Assembly (NCBI GenBank): GCA_963761755.1
Contig: CAVXIC010000006.1
Span: 372,001 to 436,000, forward strand
DNA: 64,000 bases
From: CAJXVA01 sp963761755
GTDB taxonomy: Bacteria > Myxococcota_A > Polyangia > Nannocystales > Nannocystaceae
Reading direction: 5' to 3'
How positions within the stretch are numbered: position 1 is the first letter of the stretch; each line of letters begins with the position of its first letter. Both the position numbers and the translations under genes were made by a program. The notes beneath the pieces were generated by a model. That model had not been told where the DNA came from, did not search any database, and was given only the letters and a program-made list of their open reading frames with translations. Positions 8,667-18,932 of the stretch are shown in pieces.

Positions 8667-9485
8667 TCAAGCGAAGGTCGCGATGAAGCCCTTGATGAGC
8701 TCTTGCAGGCTGGCGGAGGCTTTCTGCGCGAACTCGAGGGTTTGGTCGTGGCTGAGCACTTCGTCGGCCAACCCGGCACCCATGTTGGTGAGCACGGAGA
8801 CGGCGGCACACTCCATGCCGCAGTGTCGGGCGACGATGACCTCGGGGACGGTGGACATGCCGACGGCGTTGGCACCGACGGCCTGGCACATGCGGATCTC
8901 CGCGGGGGTCTCGAACGTCGGCCCGAGCAGGGCCATGTACGTACCCTCCCGAAGCGTCAGGCCCTGGGCGGCCGCGACGTGCTTGATGCGGGCCCGAAGA
9001 TCCGCCGAGTAGGCTCCGGTCATCGGCGGGAAGCGGGGGCCGAAGCTGTCGTCGTTCTTGCCGATCAGCGGGTTGGTGCCCTGGCCGTTGATGTGGTCGG
9101 TGATGAGCATCAGCTGGCCCGGCTTCGCGTCGAGGTCCAGCGCGCCGGCGGCGTTGGTCAGCACGAGCGTCTCGCAGCCCAGGAGCTTGAGGGTGCGGAT
9201 GAGCGGCTGGACGGTCGTGGCGGGGTGCCCCTCGTACAGATGGACGCGGCCCTGCAGGCATGCGACCTCGACCCCGGCGAGTCGGCCCACGATCAGGCGG
9301 CCAGCGTGGCCTTCGACGGTGGGCTCGGGGAAGCCGGGCAGCTCGGAGAACGAGAACGCGGTCGCGTCCTCCACCTGATCGCCCAGGCCCCCGAGGCCGG
9401 ATCCGAGCACCAGGCCGATCGTGGGATTGCGCCCGGGGGCACGGTCTTGGATGAGGGCGGCTGCCTTGCGGGCGTCTTGGGACAC
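8667..9485 (-). CDS. punA: Purine nucleoside phosphorylase (trimeric type)
   Basis: 272 residues, the size of the trimeric class. It releases purine bases from (deoxy)inosine or guanosine with phosphate. Diagnostic stretches are LVLGSGLGGL (phosphate loop), FPEPTVEGHAG, GRVHLYEGH, LVLTNAAGAL, GPTFETPAEI, and GMSTVPEV for purine/ribose binding. No ATG fits the N-terminus; GTG at 9485 gives the expected length and is the likely start. It is the first gene of the minus-strand operon with deoC, the ALDH16-like gene and deoA, so the operon promoter should lie just above 9485, next to the divergent fragment at 9551. Confidence 0.93.
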   Translation of the reverse strand: MSQDARKAAALIQDRAPGRNPTIGLVLGSGLGGLGDQVEDATAFSFSELPGFPEPTVEGHAGRLIVGRLAGVEVACLQGRVHLYEGHPATTVQPLIRTLKLLGCETLVLTNAAGALDLDAKPGQLMLITDHINGQGTNPLIGKNDDSFGPRFPPMTGAYSADLRARIKHVAAAQGLTLREGTYMALLGPTFETPAEIRMCQAVGANAVGMSTVPEVIVARHCGMECAAVSVLTNMGAGLADEVLSHDQTLEFAQKASASLQELIKGFIATFA

Positions 9486-9550
9486 GTCAGTCTCTCCGTC
9501 GGTCGCGCGGACCGAGTCCGGCACGATACGATCCCGGACTCGGAGAATCC

Positions 9551-9664
9551 ATGGCCACACCCAAGAAGCTGCGGCTGGGCCCCCGCGCCCGCGAGCGCCT
9601 CGTGCAGGCCGATCCGGCGCTTCGCAGCGTGCTCGACGAGGTCGGCCCCTTCCGCCTGGTGTCT
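9551..9664 (+). pseudogene. N-terminal fragment resembling DNA-3-methyladenine glycosylase II (AlkA family)
   Basis: An ATG at 9551 opens a frame whose first about 38 residues contain ARERLVQADPALRSVL and then DEVGPFRL. This resembles the start of AlkA-type DNA-3-methyladenine glycosylases, in which an ADPxLxxLIxxxGP segment precedes the catalytic domain. After GPFRL the frame loses all resemblance and continues as arginine/proline-rich shadow of the next gene, and no catalytic helix-hairpin-helix follows in any frame. I read it as the remnant of a deleted glycosylase gene. The match is short and from memory of the family, so confidence is low. A chance resemblance or a short leader peptide for the next gene remain possible. 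Confidence 0.35.
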
Positions 9665-9710
9665 GTGGCGGTGGCTCGACGGGCCGGGCGTGGGCTGACA
9701 ACCTCGCTGC

Positions 9711-10214
9711 ATGCAGCAGCTGCGCTCGGGAGCCGATGCGACGCGACGGTCCGCTCACTACCTCGGGGTTCGCGAGACGATCGACGCGTTGCTCGCGGAC
9801 GAGGACGACTGGGTCAGCGCGATGGCCACCGTGGCCTGCGAGCTCCACCACGCGTTCGAGGACTTCCACTGGACGGGCTTCTACCGGGTGGTGGCCCCGA
9901 GACTGCTGGCGGTCGGGCCCTACCAGGGCGGCCACGGCTGCCTGCGCATCCCGTTCGAACGCGGGGTTTGCGGGGCGGCGGCGCGAACCCGGGCGGTCCA
10001 GCGGGTGGACGACGTGCACGCGTTCGAGGGCCACATCGCGTGCTCGAGCACGACCCGCTCGGAGATCGTCGTCCCGATCCTCGGCGCCAGCGGCGACACG
10101 ATCGCGGTCCTGGACGTCGATTCCGACCTTCCGGCGGCCTTTGACGAGGTCGATGAGCAGAGCCTCGGCTCGTTGTGCGAGATGCTTGGCGCGCGCTACG
10201 GTACCGCGCGATAG
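9711..10214 (+). CDS. msrC: Free methionine-(R)-sulfoxide reductase (GAF domain)
   Basis: 167 residues, a single GAF domain as in the fRMsr family. The enzyme reduces free methionine-R-sulfoxide in the cytosol using thioredoxin. The three family cysteines are present: GCLRIPF, GVCGAA and HIACSSTTRSEI (equivalents of Cys84, Cys94 and Cys118 of the E. coli enzyme). HWTGFYRV and VDSDLPAAFDEVD also fit. The next gene starts 14 bp downstream, and a mechanosensitive channel comes 13 bp after that, so the three may form a small oxidative/osmotic stress operon. Confidence 0.9.
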   Translation: MQQLRSGADATRRSAHYLGVRETIDALLADEDDWVSAMATVACELHHAFEDFHWTGFYRVVAPRLLAVGPYQGGHGCLRIPFERGVCGAAARTRAVQRVDDVHAFEGHIACSSTTRSEIVVPILGASGDTIAVLDVDSDLPAAFDEVDEQSLGSLCEMLGARYGTAR

Positions 10215-10228
10215 TCCGCTGCACCGTC

Positions 10229-10603
10229 ATGCCCTACGAGTTCTACAAAGTCCTTCACCTCCTGGCCATCTTGGTCCTCTTCACGGCGATGGGTGGCCTG
10301 GTCATGGTCGGGCTTCGCGGAGGCACCGACGAGGAGAAGAAGCGCTTCAGGAAGCCGCTGATGATCACCCACGGCGTCGCGCTCTTCGTGATCTTCGTGG
10401 CCGGCTTTGGTCTGATGGCCAAGCTGCAGATGATGGGCGCAGGGTGGCCGACGTGGATCTTCGGCAAGTTTGGCGTGTGGATCGTGCTGGGCGGGATTGC
10501 GGGCGTCGCCGCCAAGCGTCCGGCGCTGGGCAACGCTTGGTACCTCGTGCTGCCGGTGATCGGCGCCGTCGGAGCTGCGCTCGCGGTCTACAAGCCTCTG
10601 TGA
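10229..10603 (+). CDS. Small four-helix membrane protein, unknown function
   Basis: 124 residues if started at ATG 10229 (MPYEFYKVLHLL). Four hydrophobic helices are visible: VLHLLAILVLFTAMGGLVMV, MITHGVALFVIFVAGFGLM, IFGKFGVWIVLGGIAG and YLVLPVIGAVGAALAVY. Short basic loops lie between them (DEEKKRFRK). Histidines occur in helices 1 and 2, as in small heme/copper membrane proteins of the CopD/SirB type, but I do not see a decisive signature. It sits between the Met-sulfoxide reductase (14 bp) and the channel gene (13 bp), so it is probably cotranscribed with both. Confidence 0.75.
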   Translation: MPYEFYKVLHLLAILVLFTAMGGLVMVGLRGGTDEEKKRFRKPLMITHGVALFVIFVAGFGLMAKLQMMGAGWPTWIFGKFGVWIVLGGIAGVAAKRPALGNAWYLVLPVIGAVGAALAVYKPL

Positions 10604-10616
10604 GCGTGGCCCCACG

Positions 10617-12158
10617 ATGTCCTGGTTCAGCCGCCTGACCACCGCACTGGCCGACGGGAGCGCGTTCTCGTTCTCGGGGCTGGGCATGCTCGTGGTCGCG
10701 GTGCTCGTCGCGGCGCTGCGCTTCACGCTGCCGCAGGGGGAGCGGGTCAGGCTTCGAACGCCGCTGGGGTTGTTGGTCGCTCACCTCGTCTTCGTGCTGA
10801 TCGACGCGGCGGCGGAGCAGGGCAGCAACACCTCCTCGGTCGCCGGCACGATGGCGATCTTGCTGCTGCTGCTCGCCGGCGCCCGGGCGGCCTTCTTGCT
10901 GGTGGTCGACAACCTGCTCACCCGTCGGCTCGCGCGGCCGATGCCCAAGATCTTTCGCGACATCTGCGAGGGGCTCGTCTACTCGGCCGCCGTCTTGGTC
11001 ACGCTGCGCTCGGCGGGGGCCCAGCTCGACGCGCTGCTCACCACCTCCGCGCTGCTGACCGCCGTCATCGGCCTTTCGCTGCAAGACACGCTCGGCAACC
11101 TCTTCGCCGGGCTGTCCATTCAAGCGCAGAACCCCTTCGAGGTCGGCGACTGGATTCAGTACGACGGCGACGGCAACGACATCGGCAAGGTCATCGAGAT
11201 CAACTGGCGGGCGACCAAGGTGCTGACGCTCGACGACGTCGAGATCGTCATCCCCAACGGTCCGCTGGCGCGCGCGCCGATTCGAAACTTCACCAAGCCC
11301 ACCGCGCTGAGCCGGCGCAGCTTGCACGTCGTCGTCCCGTTCCGCGAGCCGCCGCACCGGGTCCAGGACGTGATCCTCCACGGTTTGGAGCACACGCCCG
11401 GCGTGGTGCGTCGGCCGGCCCCCTCGGTGGTCACCGCGGACTTCGAGGAGCGGGGTGTTCGGTATTGGGTGCGCTACTACACCGACGACTTCGAGCGACG
11501 GGAGCAGACGGACTCGCTGGCCCGGGACCGCATCTGGTACGCCCTGCGTCGGGCCAACATCCCCATGGCGGTGCCGGTCGCCGACCTCGAGCTCCACCAA
11601 GACGACGAGTCCCATCGCAGCGCCGCCCGCAGCGAGGCCAAGGAGCGCCGCCGCCGGGCGCTGCGCAGCGTCGACTTCCTCGCGACGCTCAGCGACGAGC
11701 AGGTGTCCGAACTCGCCGCGTCGTGTCGCGAGCGGCCCTACGCGCCCGGGGAGACGATCCTGCATCAAGGCGACGAGGGCAGCGAGCTGTTCATCGTCCA
11801 GCGCGGCGAGGTCGAGGTCGTGCTCGAAGCCGACGGCGAGTCGGTGGAGGTCGCTCGCTTGGGTTCGGGGGCCTTCTTCGGAGAGATGTCGTTGATGACC
11901 GGGCAGCCGCGGCTCGCCACGATTCGAACCCTGCGCGAGACGCTGGTGCTCGTGGTTTCCAAGGCCGCGTTTGCCAAGGTGCTCGACGCGTCGCCACAGC
12001 TCGCCGAGAAGATCAGCGATGTCCTGGCGTCGCGACGTCAGCAGCTCGACAGCGCCTCGTCCAAGCAGAGCGCGCCCACCATCTCGGGCAAGAACAAGGA
12101 CGCCTCGCGCAACGAGCTCCTGCACCGGATCAAGGAGTTCTTCTCGCTGAGCAACTAG
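10617..12158 (+). CDS. MscS-family mechanosensitive channel with C-terminal cyclic-nucleotide-binding domain
   Basis: 513 residues. The N-terminal part has four or so membrane helices. The MscS core follows (about 130-300), with the pore helix and hinge visible in AVIGLSLQDTLGNLFAGLSI and the beta domain in NPFEVGDWI. After a linker comes a cNMP-binding fold (about 355-460), with the phosphate-binding cassette in FFGEMSLMTGQPRLATI, including the Glu and Arg that bind the cyclic phosphate. This resembles the ligand-gated MscS variants (bCNG type) known from several bacteria. It is the last gene of a probable operon; an inverted repeat begins directly after its stop codon. Confidence 0.92.
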   Translation: MSWFSRLTTALADGSAFSFSGLGMLVVAVLVAALRFTLPQGERVRLRTPLGLLVAHLVFVLIDAAAEQGSNTSSVAGTMAILLLLLAGARAAFLLVVDNLLTRRLARPMPKIFRDICEGLVYSAAVLVTLRSAGAQLDALLTTSALLTAVIGLSLQDTLGNLFAGLSIQAQNPFEVGDWIQYDGDGNDIGKVIEINWRATKVLTLDDVEIVIPNGPLARAPIRNFTKPTALSRRSLHVVVPFREPPHRVQDVILHGLEHTPGVVRRPAPSVVTADFEERGVRYWVRYYTDDFERREQTDSLARDRIWYALRRANIPMAVPVADLELHQDDESHRSAARSEAKERRRRALRSVDFLATLSDEQVSELAASCRERPYAPGETILHQGDEGSELFIVQRGEVEVVLEADGESVEVARLGSGAFFGEMSLMTGQPRLATIRTLRETLVLVVSKAAFAKVLDASPQLAEKISDVLASRRQQLDSASSKQSAPTISGKNKDASRNELLHRIKEFFSLSN

Positions 12159-12259
12159 TCCTCAATCGAGCGCTGCTTGACTTCACCCGAAACGGGCGCC
12201 TTTTGGCGCCTACGGGCCTTGAGTCATTCGACTTCTCGAAAAGAGCGCTCGGTTGAGGA
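12159..12259. repeat. 101-bp intergenic element with long inverted repeat (repeat-family copy 1)
   Basis: The element begins right after the channel gene's stop. Terminal arms of 16 nt at 12159-12174 (TCCTCAATCGAGCGCT) and 12244-12259 are inverted copies with one mismatch. Inside lies a perfect hairpin, GGCGCC-TTTT-GGCGCC (12195-12210), which could act as a terminator. The block 12176-12201 matches, at 23 of 26 positions, the reverse complement of 21035-21060, and more weakly the spacer at 34788-34815. It is therefore one copy of a dispersed family and not just a local terminator. Confidence 0.65.
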
Positions 12260-12308
12260 CGCGTGGATCGTGCTGGCGCTACGACGGGCGGGCTGCGAGT
12301 CTTTGGGC

Positions 12309-13619
12309 ATGAGAGCGCAGAACTGTCTCGCCGGCGCGTTGCTCCTGTGTGCGTGCCGCACCCAGCCGGTGCAGCCCACGCCCGCGGCGAGCGGTGAACA
12401 CGGGGCTCGGTCGCGCGGCGACGCCGACGTGGTCGAGCCCGCCCCCGCGCCGGCACCCGTGCAGCCGCAGAGCGTCGACGACCGGGCGCGGGCGTTCGCG
12501 CTGCGGACCATCGTGCTCGATGGGCACATCGACGTGCCCTGGCGACTCGAGAAGTCTGCAGGGCCTGACGGCGCGCCCAGCGAGGATGTGGGCACCGCGA
12601 CCGAGGCCGGAGACTTCGACCTGCCCCGGGCGCGCGCCGGAGGGCTGGATGCGCCGTTCATGTCGATCTACGTGTCGCCCGACTTCGAGATGAAGGGCGC
12701 AGATGTGCAGGCGGAGAAGCTGATTGGCATGGTCGAGGGCATCGTCGCCGCGCACCCCGACGACTTCGCGCTCGCGCCCACGGTGCAGAGCGTTCGCGAC
12801 AACTTCGAGGCCGGCAAGGTCTCCTTGCCCATGGGGATGGAGAACGGCGCGCCGCTGATGGGCAAGCTCTCCAACGTGGCCCACTTCCACGCCCGCGGCA
12901 TTCGCTACATCACGCTCGCCCACAGCGAGGACAACCACATCAGCGACTCGTCTTACGACACCGGGCATACGCACCGGGGCCTGTCGGCCTTCGGCAAGGA
13001 GGTCGTCGCCGAGATGAACGACGTCGGCATTATGGTCGACGTCTCCCACATCTCCGACGAGGCGTTCTGGGACGTGATGAAGGTGTCCAAGGTGCCGGTC
13101 ATCGCCTCGCACAGCTCGTGCCGCCACTTCACGCCCGGGTGGGAGCGGAACATGTCCGATGAGATGATCGAGGCCTTGGCCCAAAACGGCGGCGTCATCC
13201 AGATCAACTTCGGCTCGGGCTTCATCGACGACGAGGTGCGCGCCGGCCGGACGAAGCACGAGAAGGCGATGAAGGCCTACGTCCGCGCGCAGGGGCATGC
13301 GCTCGACTCGGAGGCGGGGCGGGCGGCCTCCGCCGCGTACACCGAGGCGAATCCGGCACCACGAGCCACCCTCGAGAAGGTGGCCGAGCACATCGAGCAC
13401 GTCATCGCGCTCGTGGGCGTCGAGCACGTCGGCCTCGGCAGCGACTTCGACGGACTCGGCGACTCTCTGCCCGAGGGTCTACGCAGCGTGGCCGACTTCC
13501 CCAACCTGTTCGCCGAACTCATGCGGCGAGGCCTGTCCGAGACCGACCTGGAGAAGATCGCCTCGGGCAACGTGTTGCGGGTGTGGTCCGAGGTCGAGGA
13601 CTACGCCGCCGATCACTGA
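12309..13619 (+). CDS. Membrane dipeptidase (peptidase family M19), lipoprotein
   Basis: 436 residues. The N-terminus is a lipoprotein signal (MRAQNCLAGALLLCAC), followed by a Pro/Ala linker to about residue 55. The zinc site is intact: DGHIDVPW (HxD), GMENGAPL (bridging Glu), VDVSHIS, VIASHSSCR, and GLGSDFDG near the C-terminus. M19 enzymes hydrolyse dipeptides, some with D-residues. Anchoring outside the inner membrane suggests a nutritional or cell-wall-peptide role in this predatory or scavenging group. The gene ends 13619 and converges with the next one with a 7-bp overlap that contains both stop codons. Confidence 0.9.
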   Translation: MRAQNCLAGALLLCACRTQPVQPTPAASGEHGARSRGDADVVEPAPAPAPVQPQSVDDRARAFALRTIVLDGHIDVPWRLEKSAGPDGAPSEDVGTATEAGDFDLPRARAGGLDAPFMSIYVSPDFEMKGADVQAEKLIGMVEGIVAAHPDDFALAPTVQSVRDNFEAGKVSLPMGMENGAPLMGKLSNVAHFHARGIRYITLAHSEDNHISDSSYDTGHTHRGLSAFGKEVVAEMNDVGIMVDVSHISDEAFWDVMKVSKVPVIASHSSCRHFTPGWERNMSDEMIEALAQNGGVIQINFGSGFIDDEVRAGRTKHEKAMKAYVRAQGHALDSEAGRAASAAYTEANPAPRATLEKVAEHIEHVIALVGVEHVGLGSDFDGLGDSLPEGLRSVADFPNLFAELMRRGLSETDLEKIASGNVLRVWSEVEDYAADH

Positions 13620-14449
13620 ACTTCGAACGCGTAGCTCAGCGCGTAGTCTTCGCAGACGGCCTCGGGGTTTCGAACGCGGATGGACGCGTACGTGGACTCG
13701 TCGGAAACATTGTTGCAGTCGACGTCCATGCGGACGGCGGTCGTGCTGCAGCAGCCGAGGCCGGCGCCTACGTTGTTGGTCCAGTTGACGCCTTCGACGC
13801 AGAAGTAGAAGGCGGTCGCTTGCTGAGCGCAGGCCGGGGAGACACAGACCTCGACGTCGTCGTCGACCACGTCGACCACGATCCGCGGGTTGGAGCTGTT
13901 TCCGCAGGTCCACTCACCCAGAAAGGAGAGCCAGTCGACATCGTCGCCGTCGGCGATCGTGCCATCGAAAATCAGCGGCTCGGGTCCGCACTCGACGGTT
14001 CCCAGCGAGATGAAGTCCCCATCCTCGACGAGATCGTTGGGCTCCTCGTCCTGCTGCTCGCACACCTGCTCCCCGGTGCTCGTGCTCGTGCTCGACGTCT
14101 CCCCTGCGGTGGTGGTCGACGTCTCGCCCTCGGTGTCGGTGTCGACGGTGGTCTCCGTGCCGGTGTCCGATCCCGTGGCGACGTCCGTGGTTTCGGTGGT
14201 CGGGTCGGTGGGGTTCGTCGGATCGGAGGGATCCGTCGGGTTCGTTGGATTCGTCGTGTCGATGGGGGTGGTCGAGCCGCTGGCACTCGTCGCGGGTTGG
14301 GTGGGGTCGGTTCCCGACGCGCCCGTGGTCGAAGCCCCGCCCGAGCTGTCGTCTTCCTCGCCGGTGTCGAGGTTCGTGCCGATGAAGCCGCCGCAGGCTC
14401 CGAGCACGACGGCCAAACCACCTACGAGGACGCGATGACCACAACCCAT
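13613..14449 (-). CDS. Thr/Ser-rich lipoprotein with Cys-rich C-terminal domain, unknown function
   Basis: 278 residues. The signal ends in a lipobox (VVLGAC). Residues about 30-120 are an extended low-complexity linker dominated by Thr, Asp, Ser and Pro, with PTNPTDPSDPTNPTDP and TETTVDTDTEGET. The C-terminal domain (about 125-278) holds about ten cysteines and motifs such as NDLVEDGDFISLG and DDVDWLSFLGEW, resembling the secreted beta-sandwich (PPC-like) domains that follow metal-binding linkers in myxobacterial surface proteins. No enzymatic motif is seen. The function is unknown; the linker probably spans a surface layer. Confidence 0.8.
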   Translation of the reverse strand: MGCGHRVLVGGLAVVLGACGGFIGTNLDTGEEDDSSGGASTTGASGTDPTQPATSASGSTTPIDTTNPTNPTDPSDPTNPTDPTTETTDVATGSDTGTETTVDTDTEGETSTTTAGETSSTSTSTGEQVCEQQDEEPNDLVEDGDFISLGTVECGPEPLIFDGTIADGDDVDWLSFLGEWTCGNSSNPRIVVDVVDDDVEVCVSPACAQQATAFYFCVEGVNWTNNVGAGLGCCSTTAVRMDVDCNNVSDESTYASIRVRNPEAVCEDYALSYAFEVQ

Positions 14450-14500
14450 GAGGATGACGGTACCTCGCTCAGGCCCGTGCAAGCCAGCGGTGGGTCCCCG

Positions 14501-14521
14501 ATGCCGGGCCCGGGGCCCCGA
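14501..14521 (-). terminator. GC-rich palindromes downstream of rpoD, possible terminator
   Basis: Two adjoining perfect palindromes, CCGGGCCCGG (14504-14513) and CGGGGCCCCG (14511-14520), lie 35-50 bp beyond the rpoD stop. They could fold as a strong RNA hairpin, but no T-tract follows, so this is only a weak terminator candidate. Confidence 0.25.
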
Positions 14522-14555
14522 ACCGTGGGCAACGCTGCGGACGCCCGCGCCGCGC

Positions 14556-16373
<1,818 letters not shown>

Positions 16374-16406
16374 GAGCTTGGCCTTCGAATGAATGCAGGG
16401 GGCGGG

Positions 16407-18317
16407 TTAGTTGAGAGTCGAGCCGGCGGGAGGCTCGATGGGGCCGGTCGCGAGGAGGAGCTTCTCGGTCTGGCGTTTGAGGCTGATGAGTTCTCGTGAG
16501 AGATCGCGGGCCTTGTCGGGAAAGCCCTCGCGCAGGGACGCGCTCATCTGCTGTTGGATATCTCGGATGCGATCCTCGAGCTGCCCGACGTGGCACTTGC
16601 GGATCAGGTCGCCGAGGACGGACTGGGGGTCCGCGCCCTGCTCGGCCAGGCTTCTATACTCCCCGGCGAAGACGGTGTCGTAGAGCTGCTGGTGCGCGCC
16701 CGGGTCGACGTCGGCGAGCAGGTTGGCGAGGTCGGGGTCTTGACCATCCTTGGCGCCCTCGATCACGGCCCGAACGACCGGCGCCAGGCGGGCGTCGGTG
16801 ATGCACTCCAAAGCGCCGCTGCGCTCGGCGACGCTCGCCAAATGCGGAACGTCGACCAGCAGCATGGCCAGTCGAGACTGGCCCGCTGGCAGGGGCGGCA
16901 GGGGGCGCACGGCCGCGGATACTGGCATATGTGGGTTTGAAGTCGAGGGTTTTCGACGAGAGTTTTCTTGCGGGCCCGGCGGCCGGGGTCCGGTCCGTCG
17001 TAGACCACTGAGGGTCGACTCGACCCGATCGATGGGCATCTTGAACAGCTCGGCGGCGCGGTGGGCGTAGAGCTGGCGGGCGCTCTCGCTGCGCACACGT
17101 GCCACCAGGGGCAGCAAGCGGTCGATGGCCTTGCCCCGCGCGTGCGCCGCGTCCCCGGCTTTTGCAGCGACGCGAAGCATCATTTCCTCGAGCGCGGGCC
17201 GGCTACCGCGGAGCAGCGCGCCAAATCGCTCTTCTCCAATGCTGTCGGGGTCTTCTCCATCGGGCAACAAGACCATGCGCACGTCGAGATCGGCATCGAT
17301 GAGGTGGGGCAACGCCGCCCAGGCGGCCTTCTTGCCGGCCTTGTCCCCATCGAAGCACATGACGACCTGCTCGGCGAATCTTCCGAGCAAACGCGCCTGC
17401 TCCTCGGTGAGTGCGGTCCCCAGCGGTGCCACCGTCTCTTCATGGCCCCACTGATGCAGCTTCGCCACATCGACGTTGCCTTCCACCAAGATCGCCCGCT
17501 TCTTCTCGCGGATCGCCGAGCGCGCCGTCGCGAGCCCGAAGAGGTGCTTGCCCTTGGTGAACAGCAGCGACTCGGAGCTGTTGACGTACTTCGGTGGCGG
17601 GTTGCCGCCGCGATCGTCTTCGTCGTGCGGCGGCACGATGCGCCCGGAGAACGCGATGACCTCGCCGCCGGCCTGAATGACCGGGAACATGAGGCGCCCA
17701 CGAAACTTGTCGTAGCGGTTGCCGGTGCGCTCACTCTTGCCCACCAGGCCCAAGGTCTCCGCGACCTCGAGGGACAGGCCGGCGCGCTGCAGGTGCTGGC
17801 AGAGCGTGTCCCACCCGGCCTCGGCCGGAGCCGGCGCGTAGCCGAGGCGGAAGCGGTCGGCAAGGTCCCGCGTGAGGCCGCGGCGCTCCAGGTAGGCCTG
17901 TCCGGTGCGTCCCCCCTGGGCATCCCGCAGCAGCCCTTCGTAGAGCTCGCAGGCGGCGCGAGCGACCGCGTAGGCGGCGTCCTTCTCGTGCGGGCTGGGT
18001 CCCCGAACACCGCGCATCGTGTCGGCCGGCAGCTGGACCCCGTACTGCTCGGCGAGCTTGCGCACGGCCTCGGGAAAGCTCTTGCCCTCGATCTCCATGA
18101 CGAAGCCGATGGCGTCGCCGCCGGCGCCACACCCGAAGCACTTGAAGCCCTTGCGCTGCGGGTTGACGTTGAAGCTCGGCGACTTCTCCTGGTGGAAGGG
18201 GCACAAGCCCTTGAAGTTGCGACCGGCCTTGCGCAGCTCGACGTACCGACCGACGAGGTCGATGATGTCGACCTTTTCGCGGACCTCCTGCACCTTCTCG
18301 TCGGGAATGTTGGCCAT
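16407..18317 (-). CDS. dnaG: DNA primase
   Basis: 636 residues. The N-terminal zinc ribbon has CPFH, ending in KCFGCG (about 40-65). The primase core and Toprim domain follow, with LGTALTEEQ and the metal site VMCFDGDKAG. The usual EGYMD glutamate motif reads EGNVDV here: the catalytic Glu and Asp are kept but the Tyr is replaced. The C-terminal helicase-interacting region (about 480-636) comes after a Pro-rich linker. It heads the dnaG-rpoD unit; its promoter must lie in the 274-bp gap above 18317. Confidence 0.96.
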   Translation of the reverse strand: MANIPDEKVQEVREKVDIIDLVGRYVELRKAGRNFKGLCPFHQEKSPSFNVNPQRKGFKCFGCGAGGDAIGFVMEIEGKSFPEAVRKLAEQYGVQLPADTMRGVRGPSPHEKDAAYAVARAACELYEGLLRDAQGGRTGQAYLERRGLTRDLADRFRLGYAPAPAEAGWDTLCQHLQRAGLSLEVAETLGLVGKSERTGNRYDKFRGRLMFPVIQAGGEVIAFSGRIVPPHDEDDRGGNPPPKYVNSSESLLFTKGKHLFGLATARSAIREKKRAILVEGNVDVAKLHQWGHEETVAPLGTALTEEQARLLGRFAEQVVMCFDGDKAGKKAAWAALPHLIDADLDVRMVLLPDGEDPDSIGEERFGALLRGSRPALEEMMLRVAAKAGDAAHARGKAIDRLLPLVARVRSESARQLYAHRAAELFKMPIDRVESTLSGLRRTGPRPPGPQENSRRKPSTSNPHMPVSAAVRPLPPLPAGQSRLAMLLVDVPHLASVAERSGALECITDARLAPVVRAVIEGAKDGQDPDLANLLADVDPGAHQQLYDTVFAGEYRSLAEQGADPQSVLGDLIRKCHVGQLEDRIRDIQQQMSASLREGFPDKARDLSRELISLKRQTEKLLLATGPIEPPAGSTLN

Positions 18318-18591
18318 GCTCGCCCTCGGGCTGCTGACGGCCGACGCGAACGTGTTGCCCAGACACGTCCGCGTTTTGGACGGTCCGCCACCGGATGCGG
18401 ACCGAGTGCGTAAGGTTCACTACAAAACCCGGGGATGCAAGGCCGGCGCTGCGGAAAACTTGGAGGAACGGGTGCGGGCATGTCAGGCCAATCTCATGTC
18501 CTCTCTCGCGACGACTCCTCACGCTGCGCCGACCCCCGAGACGAGCTGTCGGCGCGATAGCGGCCGCCGCGCGAGGGCCCGAGATCGCTTG

Positions 18592-18888
18592 ATGGACCGG
18601 GCGACCCAGCCCTACGAGCCCAACGCGGCGCTGCGCGGCGTCAACAACATCGGCAACTTGATGCTGTTCGTCGACGACGATCTCCGCGAGACGGCCCTGG
18701 CGATGACGCGCATCGAGGGGTATCTGACCCGGACCCTCGCGGTCCTGGAGTCCGAAGGGCTGCGGCGCAAGGACGTGCAGGCGCTCGCCGCCGACGTCGA
18801 CGTGTTGGACCAGCTCGACCAGCTCAACGAAACGCTGGAGAGCCTGCGCGGACGCCTGGCCAGGCTCGCGGGCGAGATGAAGCGCTGA
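18592..18888 (+). CDS. Small helical (coiled-coil) protein, unknown function
   Basis: 98 residues from ATG 18592. The sequence is almost wholly amphipathic helix, with LESEGLRRKDVQALAADVDV, LDQLDQLNETLESLRGRL and heptad-like Leu spacing after a short polar N-terminus. No membrane helix, signal or enzymatic motif is present. It diverges from dnaG. In-frame starts further upstream exist but add Arg/Ser-rich residues that do not look native. The function is unknown. Confidence 0.6.
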   Translation: MDRATQPYEPNAALRGVNNIGNLMLFVDDDLRETALAMTRIEGYLTRTLAVLESEGLRRKDVQALAADVDVLDQLDQLNETLESLRGRLARLAGEMKR

Positions 18889-18932
18889 ACCTCTGCGCCT
18901 CCGGCGGCGCCGCCGGGTTTCACCACGGGCTG

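Noticed and set aside
18318..18591. Sigma-70 promoter for dnaG at the slightly AT-richer stretch near 18415-18460
   Set aside because: A TTGCAT-like box can be found, but no fitting -10 element at 16-18 bp; too weak to annotate.
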